Assembly (NCBI RefSeq): GCF_016919405.1 | Contig: NZ_CP070352.1 | Coordinates: 1,426,001 to 1,490,000 of the forward strand | DNA: 64,000 bases | Direction of reading: 5' to 3' | DNA from: Ensifer sp. PDNC004 | Lineage (GTDB): Bacteria; Pseudomonadota; Alphaproteobacteria; Rhizobiales; Rhizobiaceae | Shown: positions 8,420-16,296 of the stretch, in pieces | Layout of the letters: each line of letters begins with the position of its first letter | How positions within the stretch are numbered: the stretch's first letter is position 1 | Translations under genes and position numbers: made by a program | The notes under the pieces: generated by a model | What the model was told of the DNA's origin: nothing | The model's input: only the letters and a program-made list of their open reading frames with translations | The model's database searches: none

Positions 8420-9037
8420 ATGGCATTAACCGAGGTTAAGCGCGGACAGGGCGCTGCGATTTCGCTGTTCGAGCACATCGCCGGGCACCCGTTGCCGCAG
8501 GCGGAGCGGCTGGCCGAGGCGATCCAGGTGCGCAGCATCGGGGCCGGCGAAACCGTTTTCCATCAGGATGAGCCGCATCCCTATGTCTACGTGATCGAAA
8601 GCGGCCTGGTGAAGCTCACCTATCTGCGTGCCGATGGCGAGGAATGGATCAAGTCCTTCGCCATCGAAGGTCGGTTCTTTGCCAGCCTCTCGGCCCTGGT
8701 GCCTGCCGGGCGGGCGAGCTTCTCGGCGATCGCGGTCGAAGGTGGGCGTCTCGAGAGATTTCCGTTCGGGACGCTGCAGGCGCTGGCCGACGCCGATCTC
8801 GGCTGGTCGCGGATGATCCGAAGCGCGCTGATGATGCTGGCTGAGCGCAAGGAGCGCCGCGAATGCCAGTTCCTGACGCTGGATCCCGCAGAACGTTATC
8901 GCGCACTGCTCGTCGAGGAACCGGAGGTGGTCGCGCGCGTGGCGCAGAAGGACCTCGCCGGCTATCTCGGCATCACCCCGGTCGGCCTCAGCCGCATCGC
9001 CAAGCGCGTGCGGGCGGAGGCCGGCGCCCAAGCTTAA
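8420..9037 (+). CDS. Crp/Fnr-family transcriptional regulator
   Basis: 205 residues. The N-terminal cyclic-nucleotide-binding-like beta roll (about residues 15-130) is followed by a C-terminal helix-turn-helix, VAQKDLAGYLGITPVGLSRIAKR. There is no N-terminal cysteine cluster, so it is not a classical Fnr, and the exact cyclic-nucleotide phosphate-binding motif is not clear. ATG 8420 is chosen because GGGACGGGG lies directly upstream; longer frames would run into the SDR. A TTAACC-GA-GGTTAA palindrome lies within codons 3-7, and a near-identical one overlaps the stop codon. Autoregulation is plausible. Confidence 0.88.
   Translation: MALTEVKRGQGAAISLFEHIAGHPLPQAERLAEAIQVRSIGAGETVFHQDEPHPYVYVIESGLVKLTYLRADGEEWIKSFAIEGRFFASLSALVPAGRASFSAIAVEGGRLERFPFGTLQALADADLGWSRMIRSALMMLAERKERRECQFLTLDPAERYRALLVEEPEVVARVAQKDLAGYLGITPVGLSRIAKRVRAEAGAQA
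8426..8439. promoter_or_regulatory. TTAACCNNGGTTAA palindrome inside the start of the Crp-like gene
   Basis: TTAACCGAGGTTAA has 6-base perfect arms around GA. It lies just inside the coding region. The same 14-base pattern recurs at 9034-9047, so it looks like a binding site rather than chance. Confidence 0.5.
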
Positions 9038-9047
9038 CCCGGGTTAA
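9034..9047. promoter_or_regulatory. TTAACCCGGGTTAA perfect palindrome between the Crp-like gene and the methyltransferase
   Basis: This 14-base perfect palindrome overlaps the stop codon of the Crp-like gene and touches the first possible ATG of the next gene. It shares TTAACC-NN-GGTTAA with 8426-8439. It may control the methyltransferase gene. Confidence 0.5.
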
Positions 9048-9679
9048 TGCGCGGCATCCGACAAGGAGCGATACCAGCCGCCGTTGCAAAACGGAGGCTC
9101 ATCTTGACCAAACAGAAAACGGCATCGGATTTCCTGCTCTTCCTCAGATCCTGGGCGGCAAGACCGCTGGAGGTCGCGGCGATCGCCCCTTCGAGCAGGC
9201 GGCTGGCGGCCGCCATGACCACCGAGATCGGCCCCCTCTGCGGCAACGTGCTCGAACTTGGGCCTGGCACCGGAGCCTTCACGCGGGCACTGCTGCGCAA
9301 TGGTGTCTACGAGGACAATCTCATCCTGGTGGAACGCAATCCGGCTTTCGCGACGCTGTTGCGGGAGCGGTTCCCGAGTGCGACGCTGATCGAGGGCGAC
9401 GCCCAGCACCTGGCGCTGCCTTCGGTGAAGTCGGTCGGGGCGGCGATCAGCGGCCTGCCGCTTCTGTCCATGCCGGCGCAGACCGTGCGGGCGATCCTTT
9501 CGTCGGTCTTCCATCACCTTGCCGAGGACGGAAGCCTGTTCCAGTTTACCTATGGACCGCGATGCCCGATCTCGCCCCGCGTTCTGGACGAGCTTGGCCT
9601 CAAGGCTTCGTTCCGGCGCTGGGTGCCGCTCAACCTGCCGCCTGCCAGCGTCTATCGCATTTCGCGGAGCTGCGCCTGA
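9047..9679 (+). CDS. Phospholipid N-methyltransferase-like SAM-dependent methyltransferase
   Basis: 210 residues from ATG 9047, or 191 from TTG 9104, which has GGAGG 6 bases upstream and gives MTKQKTASDFLLFLRSW. The SAM-binding motif I is VLELGPGTGAFTRALL. FLRSWAARPLEVAAIAPSSRRLA and SGLPLLSMPA are characteristic of the Sinorhizobium/Rhodobacter PmtA family, which methylates phosphatidylethanolamine towards phosphatidylcholine at the inner membrane. Rhizobia often carry several paralogues, so this may be an accessory copy or act on another lipid. It follows the Crp-like gene on the same strand. Confidence 0.83.
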   Translation: MRGIRQGAIPAAVAKRRLILTKQKTASDFLLFLRSWAARPLEVAAIAPSSRRLAAAMTTEIGPLCGNVLELGPGTGAFTRALLRNGVYEDNLILVERNPAFATLLRERFPSATLIEGDAQHLALPSVKSVGAAISGLPLLSMPAQTVRAILSSVFHHLAEDGSLFQFTYGPRCPISPRVLDELGLKASFRRWVPLNLPPASVYRISRSCA

Positions 9680-9774
9680 GGTGGGCAGTCTCATTACCTT
9701 GACGGCGCGCGCCGGCTGGGCGGGTAGGACTTTCTCGGCCTCCTGCCCAAGTCGGAATTCATTTGCTGTTATTA

Positions 9775-9784
9775 TCTATAGAAT
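9775..9784. promoter_or_regulatory. TCTATAGAAT motif upstream of the sulfur oxidoreductase gene
   Basis: TCTATAGAAT lies 36 bases before the start of the SfnB-like gene, inside a short AT-rich patch. The same ten bases occur within the 12-base palindrome at 13887-13898 upstream of the other SfnB-like gene, on the opposite strand. A shared operator or promoter element is likely. Confidence 0.45.
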
Positions 9785-9819
9785 AAGTTCATTATCGCGC
9801 CTCAACCAAGGAGAGGCGG

Positions 9820-11046
9820 ATGAGCAACGTACACTTCCTGAGAGAACCGGCGCCAGCGAGCGCCGAGCATGACGAAAGGCGCCGAGAGCTTTTCGCCCGC
9901 GCCGAGGCGTTGTCACAGGATCTTGCCCGGCGCGGCGCCGAACTCGACCGGGTGGGCGCGCCGCCGCGCGCGGAGATCGAGGCGCTCCGCCAGGCCGGTC
10001 TGTTGACGGCGCTGCATTCGCCGGAGATCGGCGGGGCGGGCTTGAACTGGGTCGACGGGTTGCGGCTGGTGCGTATCGTCGCGCGCGGCGAAAGCTCGAT
10101 CGGGCAATTGCTGGGCTACCACTACGTCAACAGCCAATACGTCTACTGGGCGGCCGCCGACCCCCGACAGACCTGGGTGCTGGGCGCCGAAACAGTGGAA
10201 CGCCAGCTCTATTGGGGCGCTGCCGTCAACCCGCGCGACCCAGGGCTGACGCTGGAGCGGCGCGGCGCGCACTACGTGTTGAATGGCCGCAAGACCTTCT
10301 CGACCGGCGCCCATGTTTCCGACCGCATCAACGTCAATGCGGTGCTCGACGGCAAGATCGCCAACTTCGTCGTGCCCACCGACCGTCCCGGCTATATCGC
10401 CAACGACGACTGGGACAACATCGGCCAGCGCCTGTCGGACAGCGGCAGCGTCGAGTTCCGCGACTTTCCGGTGTATGGGCGAGATTTCATCCAGCCGCTT
10501 GCCGATCCGTCCGACCCGCCAGCAGTGCTGGCGACCTTCAACACGCCGCTGATCCAGCTCGTCTTCGTCAATTTCTATCTCGGCACGGCCGAGGGGGCGC
10601 TGGCAGCAGCGCTCGACTACGTCCGCAGCACGACGCGTCCCTGGGTGACATCGGGCGTCGAACGCGCCAGCGACGACCCCTATATCCTCAAGGCGATCGG
10701 AGAACTCCAGACAAGCCTGAAGGCATCTGTCGCACTTGCCGATGCGGCAGCGGCGGCGGTGGAAGCGGCCTTGTCGCAGGGCAGTTCGGTGACGGCGGAG
10801 GCGCGGGGCGCGGCGGCGATCGAGGCCTATGCGGCCAAGGTGCATTCGACCCACGTGGCGCTCGACGTGACCGCAAGGGTGTTCGAATTGATGGGCGCGC
10901 GGGCCACGGCCGGCCACTACCGCTTCGACCGCTACTGGCGCAACGTTCGCACCCACACGCTGCACGATCCAGTTGCCTACAAGGCGCGCGAGGTCGGCGA
11001 CTTTACACTCAACGGGCGGATCCCGCTGGTCAGCCTCTACAGCTGA
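9820..11046 (+). CDS. SfnB/DszC-like acyl-CoA dehydrogenase-fold oxidoreductase (organosulfur acquisition)
   Basis: 408 residues with the acyl-CoA dehydrogenase fold of the DszC/SfnB monooxygenase branch. Features are an N-terminal helical domain, the beta domain with NGRKTFSTGAHVSDRI, and a C-terminal helical domain ending RYWRNVRTHTLHDPVAYKAREVG. That last motif is diagnostic of the sulfur-acquisition group. The family uses reduced flavin and oxygen to oxidise sulfur compounds such as sulfones. A start after AAGGAGAGGCGG is well supported. It converges on the LLM monooxygenase gene and is a distant paralogue of 12602-13819. The actual substrate is unknown. Confidence 0.86.
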   Translation: MSNVHFLREPAPASAEHDERRRELFARAEALSQDLARRGAELDRVGAPPRAEIEALRQAGLLTALHSPEIGGAGLNWVDGLRLVRIVARGESSIGQLLGYHYVNSQYVYWAAADPRQTWVLGAETVERQLYWGAAVNPRDPGLTLERRGAHYVLNGRKTFSTGAHVSDRINVNAVLDGKIANFVVPTDRPGYIANDDWDNIGQRLSDSGSVEFRDFPVYGRDFIQPLADPSDPPAVLATFNTPLIQLVFVNFYLGTAEGALAAALDYVRSTTRPWVTSGVERASDDPYILKAIGELQTSLKASVALADAAAAAVEAALSQGSSVTAEARGAAAIEAYAAKVHSTHVALDVTARVFELMGARATAGHYRFDRYWRNVRTHTLHDPVAYKAREVGDFTLNGRIPLVSLYS

Positions 11047-11075
11047 ACCTGACGTACGGGGTATTGTGCAAAAGA

Positions 11076-11109
11076 AAACGCCGCCTGAACAAAAGTTCCG
11101 GCGGCGTTT
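11076..11109. terminator. Bidirectional rho-independent terminator
   Basis: AAACGCCGCC at 11076-11085 pairs with GGCGGCGTTT at 11100-11109 across a 14-base loop, with A/T ends on both sides. It lies between two convergent genes and can serve both. Confidence 0.85.
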
Positions 11110-11124
11110 CTGTGATGTCTTCGA

Positions 11125-12522
11125 TTAAGCGGAGGCTGCGACGGCCTGCCTCTGGCCGGCGAGGTCGCGATAGCCGGCGCCCGGGTGCGGCGCCGCAAGC
11201 CTTGGACCGGCGCCGAAGAGCTTTTCTCGCAGCGTGCCTTCGCGGTAGCCGGTCTTGTAGACGCCGCGCCTCTGCAGTTCCGGCACCAGCAGGTCGACGG
11301 CGTCCTCGAAGGTCGCGGGCGTGACGGCATAGGCAAGGTTGAAGCCGTCGACATCGGTGTCCTCGACCCATTCCTGCAGGAGATCGGCGACCGTCGAGGG
11401 CGAGCCGACGAACACCGGGCCGAAGCCGCCGATGCCCACCCAGTCGGCCATTTCGCGCACGGTCCACACCCGGTCCGGATCGATGGTCGTAAAGGTCTCG
11501 ACGGCCGATTGCACCGCGTTGGTGTAACGGTGGCGCAGCGGCTCGTCCGGGGCGAACTGGCCGAAATCGATGCCCGTCCAGCCGGAGATCAGCGCCAGGG
11601 CACCCTCGTAGGAGACGTGGCTGCGGTACTCGTCGAACTTCTTCTTCGCCTCCGCATCGGTTTCGCCAAGGATCACCGTCTGGAGATTGAAGGCAAGGAT
11701 TTCGCGCGGGTTGCGGCCGGCGCGCGCTGCCGCCTCGCGGACATTGGCGACATAGCGCTTCAATACGGTTTTGGATGGCGCGGCGACGAAGATGCATTCG
11801 GCATGCGCCCCGGCAAAATCCTTGCCGCGGCTCGAAGAACCGGCCTGGTAGAGCACGGGCGTGCGCTGCGGCGATGGTTCGCTGAGGTGGATGCCGGGAA
11901 CGGTGAAGTGGCGGCCGTGATGGTTGATCGGGTGCACTTTTTCCGGATGGGTGAAGATGCCACTTGCCCGGTCGCGCACGACGGCTGCGTCCTCCCAGCT
12001 TCCCTCCCAGAGCTTATAGCAGACCTCCAGATACTCTTCGGCGAGATCGTAACGGTCGTCGTGGCGCGCCTGCTGCGCCTGGCCGATGTTGAGTGCGCCG
12101 CTGTTGAGATAGGAGGTGACGATGTTCCAGCCGACACGCCCCTTCGTCAGATGGTCGAGCGTCGAGATGCGGCGGGCGAAAGTATAGGGGTGCTCGAACG
12201 AGAGCGAGGCCGTCAGCCCAAAGCCGAGATGCTGGGTTTCGTAGGCCATGGTCGGCACCAGTTGCAGCGGGTCGTTGACCGGCACCTGGGCCGAATGGCG
12301 AAGGGCTGCATCCGTATTGCCGTTCAGCACGTCATAGACGCCAAGCACGTCGGCGATGAACAGGCCGTCGAACTTGCCGCGCTCGAGCGTCTTTGCCAGA
12401 TGCACCCAGTAATCGAGATCCTTGTAGCGCCAGGACTGGTCGCGCGGGTGGGTCCAGAGCCCCGGCGACTGGTGGCCGACGCAGTTCATGTCAAAGGCAT
12501 TCAGCCGGATTTCGCGGCTCAT
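11125..12522 (-). CDS. LLM-class FMN-dependent monooxygenase (NtaA/SnaA/DszA family)
   Basis: 465 residues of the NtaA/SnaA/DszA/SoxA group of bacterial-luciferase-like TIM barrels. Typical stretches are MSREIRLNAFDMNCVGHQSP at the N-terminus, FDGLFIADVLGVYD, GRVGWNIVTSYLNSGALNIG and YQAGSSSRGKDFAGAHAEC. It should oxidise an organosulfur or aminopolycarboxylate compound using FMNH2 from a separate reductase; none is encoded next to it. The start at 12522 has AAGGAGAG close upstream. It lies 79 bases after the SfnB-like gene on the same strand, forming a probable two-gene sulfur-scavenging operon. Confidence 0.9.
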   Translation of the reverse strand: MSREIRLNAFDMNCVGHQSPGLWTHPRDQSWRYKDLDYWVHLAKTLERGKFDGLFIADVLGVYDVLNGNTDAALRHSAQVPVNDPLQLVPTMAYETQHLGFGLTASLSFEHPYTFARRISTLDHLTKGRVGWNIVTSYLNSGALNIGQAQQARHDDRYDLAEEYLEVCYKLWEGSWEDAAVVRDRASGIFTHPEKVHPINHHGRHFTVPGIHLSEPSPQRTPVLYQAGSSSRGKDFAGAHAECIFVAAPSKTVLKRYVANVREAAARAGRNPREILAFNLQTVILGETDAEAKKKFDEYRSHVSYEGALALISGWTGIDFGQFAPDEPLRHRYTNAVQSAVETFTTIDPDRVWTVREMADWVGIGGFGPVFVGSPSTVADLLQEWVEDTDVDGFNLAYAVTPATFEDAVDLLVPELQRRGVYKTGYREGTLREKLFGAGPRLAAPHPGAGYRDLAGQRQAVAASA

Positions 12523-12601
12523 GGGTCTCTCCTTCGGGCAAGATTGGGCGCTGCCCGAAGCGCCGGTCACGCCTCGGAGCGATCGCGCGCGGTCGATGGG
12601 C

Positions 12602-13819
12602 TCAGAGTGCGCCGTTCTTCGGCGGCTTGATGCCGTTCAGGTGGTAGTTGCCGACGACGTGGTGTTTCCAGCGCACCGGGTCGTGCAGCGTATGGGTGCG
12701 GGCGTTTCGCCAGTGGCGGTCGAGGTTGAGGCCGATCTTCGTCGATGCGGTGCCGGCGAGTTCGAAGAGCGTGTTGCTCGCCTCCAGGGCGATTTCGGTC
12801 GTCAGGACCTTTGCCGCGGCAACGGCGAGCGTCGCTTCGACCACGCTTTCCTCGGTGCCGTTGATCTGGGCGACGTCGACCTTCTTGCCGGCACGCTCGA
12901 CCGTTGCCGTTGCCGCCTCCAGGCGGATGGCCAACTGGCCGATGCGGGCGATCGTCAACGGATCGTCGGCCGCCCGTTCGACGCCGCTGTCCATCCAGGG
13001 GCGCGCGTGATTGCGTACAAAGTCGAGGGTTTCGGCAAAGGCCGCGCGCGCAATGCCGAGGTCGATGCCGGCATGGATGATCTGGCCGACGCTACCGATC
13101 GTCGTCGGTCGCTCGAAGCCGCGGTGATGGCGCACCACCGCATCGGCGGCGACATAGACATTCTGCAGCACGGTCGTGCCGCTGCCGGTCGTGCGCTGGC
13201 CGAAGCCGTCCCAGTCGTCGATGATCTGCAAGCCCTCGGCGCCACGGGGCACGAAGGCCATGGTCAGCTTGTCGTTCGGATCGAGCGCGAAGACGACGAT
13301 CCATTCGGCAAAGAGCACGCCGGTCGAATAATATTTGCGGCCGTTCAGGCGGAAGCCGGGGCCGTCGGGGGAAAGCCGGGTCTCATAGTCGCCGACGGTT
13401 TTCGTGCCGCGCTCGGAAAGGGCGTTGCCGAAACGGTCGCCGGCAAGCGCCCGCCCGAAGAAAAAGGCCTTCTGCTCCTCGGTGCCGTCGGTGCGCAGCG
13501 CCTCGAGAATGTAGAAATGGTTCTGCGGGATCTGGCCGATCGAGGAGTCCGCTTCCGAAAGGATGGCGGTGACTTCGGCAAGAACGGCATTGGAGACGTC
13601 TATGCCATCATATTCCGGCGGCACGGTGATCGCCAGCAGGCCGGATTGGGCGAGCGCATCGAGCTCGTCGAAGGGCAGAATGCGATCGGTATCCCGCTCG
13701 TTGGCGCTCCCCGCAAATTCCGCCGCCAGCGCACGCGCGATCGACAGCGCTTCCTCTTCGCTTTCGATCCGGTGCGCCGGGGCTCTTGTTTTCTCGGAAA
13801 GCCGCGAGATCGTTCCCAT
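12602..13819 (-). CDS. SfnB-family sulfur acquisition oxidoreductase (acyl-CoA dehydrogenase fold)
   Basis: 405 residues. It has the same architecture as the gene at 9820, but the two are clearly diverged. Motifs are TVPPEYDGIDVSNAVLAEV, LNGRKYYSTGVLFAEWI, DDWDGFGQRTTGSGTT and the C-terminal RHWRNARTHTLHDPVRWKHH. This is the closer match to SfnB, linked to dimethylsulfone/sulfonate use during sulfate limitation. It is first in an operon with the LLM monooxygenase. The palindrome ATTCTATAGAAT lies 68 bases upstream of the start. It acts in the cytoplasm and needs an external flavin reductase. Confidence 0.88.
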   Translation of the reverse strand: MGTISRLSEKTRAPAHRIESEEEALSIARALAAEFAGSANERDTDRILPFDELDALAQSGLLAITVPPEYDGIDVSNAVLAEVTAILSEADSSIGQIPQNHFYILEALRTDGTEEQKAFFFGRALAGDRFGNALSERGTKTVGDYETRLSPDGPGFRLNGRKYYSTGVLFAEWIVVFALDPNDKLTMAFVPRGAEGLQIIDDWDGFGQRTTGSGTTVLQNVYVAADAVVRHHRGFERPTTIGSVGQIIHAGIDLGIARAAFAETLDFVRNHARPWMDSGVERAADDPLTIARIGQLAIRLEAATATVERAGKKVDVAQINGTEESVVEATLAVAAAKVLTTEIALEASNTLFELAGTASTKIGLNLDRHWRNARTHTLHDPVRWKHHVVGNYHLNGIKPPKNGAL

Positions 13820-14214
13820 GTGACTGCTCCCTGTCGATTGAGGTGCATATCAGTGAATTATCTGGCCTGATCGGGTAAGATAGTATATTCTATAGAATTT
13901 ATCGATTGGAGTATTTCGTTTCGGCCTTGATGGCGACTTGGTGTTTACCTTCGGGTCGGGATGGGTAAAATCGATTCGGGGGAAGGCCGGGGAAGAGGAC
14001 CCTGGTGACGGTCGGCGGCGTGTATGCTCACCGATTTCCCGCCAAAATTGACTGCGGCTCAGGGAACCATCGCCCGATTTGTGCATTGCCTCATCGCCTG
14101 CAGTTTGACCCGTCGCGTGGCCCCAGAGTATCGGCCACCTGGCACGAACACAAATACATGCTGACAGAATTGGCCATTCGCGTTTCCCGGCCTTAACCAC
14201 TGAAGGAGACACAA
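13820..14214. promoter_or_regulatory. Regulatory gap between the SfnB operon and a hypothetical gene
   Basis: 395 bases hold the divergent promoters. An AT-rich patch at 13875-13915 contains the palindrome described separately. Nothing else was recognised: open frames here are short, lack a ribosome binding site and have no family resemblance. Confidence 0.4.
13887..13898. promoter_or_regulatory. ATTCTATAGAAT palindrome upstream of the SfnB-LLM operon
   Basis: A perfect 12-base palindrome 68 bases upstream of the minus-strand SfnB-like gene. Its core TCTATAGAAT is repeated at 9775-9784 before the plus-strand paralogue. It is a candidate operator for a sulfur-responsive regulator. Confidence 0.5.
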
Positions 14215-14601
14215 ATGACGAATTTCCTGCCTGCTCTCCATGAAGGGCACGCCTCCATCACGCTCCAGAACCTGTTTCGTGATGCTCTGGAGGCCTATGA
14301 TGACTGGGGCGCCAACATGCCCGAGCCCATCGTTGCGTTCGAAGGCAAGCGCATTCCCATCAGCGAGGTCTTCGACTGGATGAAACCTTGCACCGACATC
14401 ATGCCGGCAAACCTCATCGGCATCGTGACGGACCGGCTGAACAAGCCGTGGAGCGGTGAGGGGCCGCTCGACGCCATGACCGTCTCGACGGCGGCGCGTG
14501 TCATGTCGGTGCTGACGCGGCGGCAGCTGCGCAGCTTCGGCCGCGGCTCGATCGAGATCTTCGCCGACCGCTTCAACCATCCGGTCCATGCCAGCGCGTG
14601 A
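14215..14601 (+). CDS. Hypothetical protein (128 residues)
   Basis: A well-placed AAGGAGACACAA precedes the ATG, and codon use matches the neighbours, so this is probably a real gene. The protein is soluble with no signal peptide. It is mixed alpha/beta in appearance, with VAFEGKRIPISEVFDWMKPCTDIMP in the centre and one Cys. I do not recognise the family. It is followed by a GC-rich hairpin and then a LysR gene, so it seems to be a single-gene unit. The context gives no firm role. Confidence 0.7.
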   Translation: MTNFLPALHEGHASITLQNLFRDALEAYDDWGANMPEPIVAFEGKRIPISEVFDWMKPCTDIMPANLIGIVTDRLNKPWSGEGPLDAMTVSTAARVMSVLTRRQLRSFGRGSIEIFADRFNHPVHASA

Positions 14602-14617
14602 GACCGGTGACCTCTGG

Positions 14618-14637
14618 GGAGCGCGTGCGCGCGCTCC
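14618..14637. terminator. GC-rich hairpin after the hypothetical gene
   Basis: GGAGCGCG at 14618-14625 and CGCGCTCC at 14630-14637 form a perfect 8-bp stem with a TGCG loop, 17 bases after the stop codon. The T tract is weak, so it is a probable but inefficient terminator. Confidence 0.55.
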
Positions 14638-14734
14638 TCGTTCCCGGCGGGTATCCGGCATGGATTTTCCCGCAGCTTGCCCACCCCTTCCTTGAAGCAT
14701 CGCCTTCCCGTAAACACGAGGGGAGAGCAAGCGG

Positions 14735-15661
14735 ATGTTCGAGCGGACCGGGGGCGGCGTGAATTTTCGACAATTGGAAGTGCTGCGCACGCTGTTGGCG
14801 ACCGGATCGACGATCGCGGCCGCAAAGACCATGGGGCTCAGCCAGTCCGGCGTCAGCCGGCTGTTGCAGCAGCTCGAGGAAGAACTGTCGCTGACGCTAT
14901 TTGCCCGCGACAAGGGCCGGCTGATTGCGACGCCCGAGGCGATGAAGCTCGCCGAGGATGCGGAGCATATTCTGCTCGGCATCGACCGCTTCACCAATCT
15001 GGCGCAGGACCTGCGCAGCGGCGCAGTCGGCCCAGAGGTCGTGCGCATCGGCCTGCCGAACAGCATGTCCGAGACCTTCGCCCCGGCGATGCTCGCCGAC
15101 TATGCCAAGGATTTTCCCGGCGTGCGCGTCGAAACCTTCTTCGACACGACCGTTGCGATCGCCCGCCTCGTCGAGCAGCGCATCATCGATTTCGGCTTCC
15201 TGCGCTATGAGGGGCAGCTGAGCGCCGGTCTCGAAATGCAGCCGGTCGCAACCGGCCTCAGCGTCTGCGTCATGGAAAAGGGGCACACGCTTTCGCAGCA
15301 CGAAACCGTGACGCCGAAGGAACTGCGCGGCGTGCCCTTGATCCTGATCGGCCGCCGCCGGCCGACGCGGGTCATGCTCGACGAGATCTTCCGCAAGGCC
15401 GGCGTGCCGCAAAAGGTCAAGATCGAGACCCACAGCAACAGCTCGGCCTGCGCCTACGCGGCCTACGGCCTTGGGGTCGCGATCATCAGCAGCTTCTTTG
15501 CCAATCTGCACCGACACCTGCCGATCGAGATCCGTCCGTTTTCGCCGCACCTCACCCAGGATTTCGGCGTCGCGACGGCGGCTGGCGTACCGCTGTCGCT
15601 CGCAGCCCAAGCCATGATTGACTGCCTCAAAAGGCAGGTCGCCGCTTCGCAGCAGCCGTGA
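14735..15661 (+). CDS. LysR-family transcriptional regulator
   Basis: 308 residues. The N-terminal winged helix is FRQLEVLRTLLATGSTIAAA with GLSQSGVSRLLQQLEEEL (about residues 10-50). It is followed by a periplasmic-binding-like effector domain (VVRIGLPNSMSETFAPAML, then a helical hinge and LLGVAI-type ending). It resembles the OccR/NocR/GcvA side of the family. GTG 14759, giving VNFRQLEVL, is an alternative start. Its target could be the neighbouring methionine sulfoxide reductase/monooxygenase genes or the hypothetical gene; no divergent partner lies directly against it. The effector is unknown. Confidence 0.88.
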   Translation: MFERTGGGVNFRQLEVLRTLLATGSTIAAAKTMGLSQSGVSRLLQQLEEELSLTLFARDKGRLIATPEAMKLAEDAEHILLGIDRFTNLAQDLRSGAVGPEVVRIGLPNSMSETFAPAMLADYAKDFPGVRVETFFDTTVAIARLVEQRIIDFGFLRYEGQLSAGLEMQPVATGLSVCVMEKGHTLSQHETVTPKELRGVPLILIGRRRPTRVMLDEIFRKAGVPQKVKIETHSNSSACAYAAYGLGVAIISSFFANLHRHLPIEIRPFSPHLTQDFGVATAAGVPLSLAAQAMIDCLKRQVAASQQP

Positions 15662-15750
15662 GGCAATGGCCTCAGGGTTGCGGCCATTGGCAATGGGACG
15701 GGCGCGACACTACATTGCCGGCCGATACGAACATTAGAGCGGATAAGATC

Positions 15751-16239
15751 ATGTTTCAGGCAGCCACCATCGACACAGGCGACAAGCGCGCTTTCTACGC
15801 GGAGCTGGCCCAGCAGCTCGAATCGCTGCTTCATGGCGAGCCGAACCTGATCGCCAACGCGGCCAATACGTCGGCGCTGATGTTCCAGACCATGCCCAGC
15901 CTCAATTGGGCGGGGTTTTATTTCCTCGAAACCGACGACGAACTCGTGCTGGGACCGTTCCAGGGCAAGCCTGCCTGTGTGCGCATCGCCGTCGGCCGCG
16001 GGGTCTGCGGCACGGCCGTCAAGGAAGACCGCTCGATCCTCGTGGAAGACGTCCACGCCTTTCCCGGCCACATCGCTTGCGATGCGGCCTCGCGCTCGGA
16101 ACTCGTCGTTCCGGTCAGGCGTGACGGCCGGGTGATCGGCGTCATCGATCTCGATAGCCCGGAGCCTGCGCGCTTCGACCGCGACGACCAGAGTGGCATC
16201 GAAAAACTTGCCGCGATCTTCGCGGCGGCAATCGCATAG
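15751..16239 (+). CDS. Free methionine-(R)-sulfoxide reductase (GAF domain, fRMsr)
   Basis: 162-residue single GAF domain. Cysteines at 76, 86 and 110 have exactly the 10 and 24 residue spacing of the three catalytic cysteines in fRMsr, with GVCGTAV and HIACDAASRSELVVP around them. It reduces free methionine-R-sulfoxide in the cytoplasm using thioredoxin. ATG 15751 (MFQAATIDTGDKRAFY) is chosen; the longer frame lacks similarity. It lies among oxidation- and sulfur-related genes, which supports a role in repairing or salvaging oxidised methionine. Confidence 0.9.
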   Translation: MFQAATIDTGDKRAFYAELAQQLESLLHGEPNLIANAANTSALMFQTMPSLNWAGFYFLETDDELVLGPFQGKPACVRIAVGRGVCGTAVKEDRSILVEDVHAFPGHIACDAASRSELVVPVRRDGRVIGVIDLDSPEPARFDRDDQSGIEKLAAIFAAAIA

Positions 16240-16296
16240 GGCCGCCGTCGTGGATGATCTGGCAAGGACAGACAGGCTTTCGCTTCGAGCCGCAGC

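Noticed and set aside
13850..14212. 120-codon minus-strand frame in the gap before the hypothetical gene
   Set aside because: No ribosome binding site, no family resemblance, and it lies across the likely divergent promoters.
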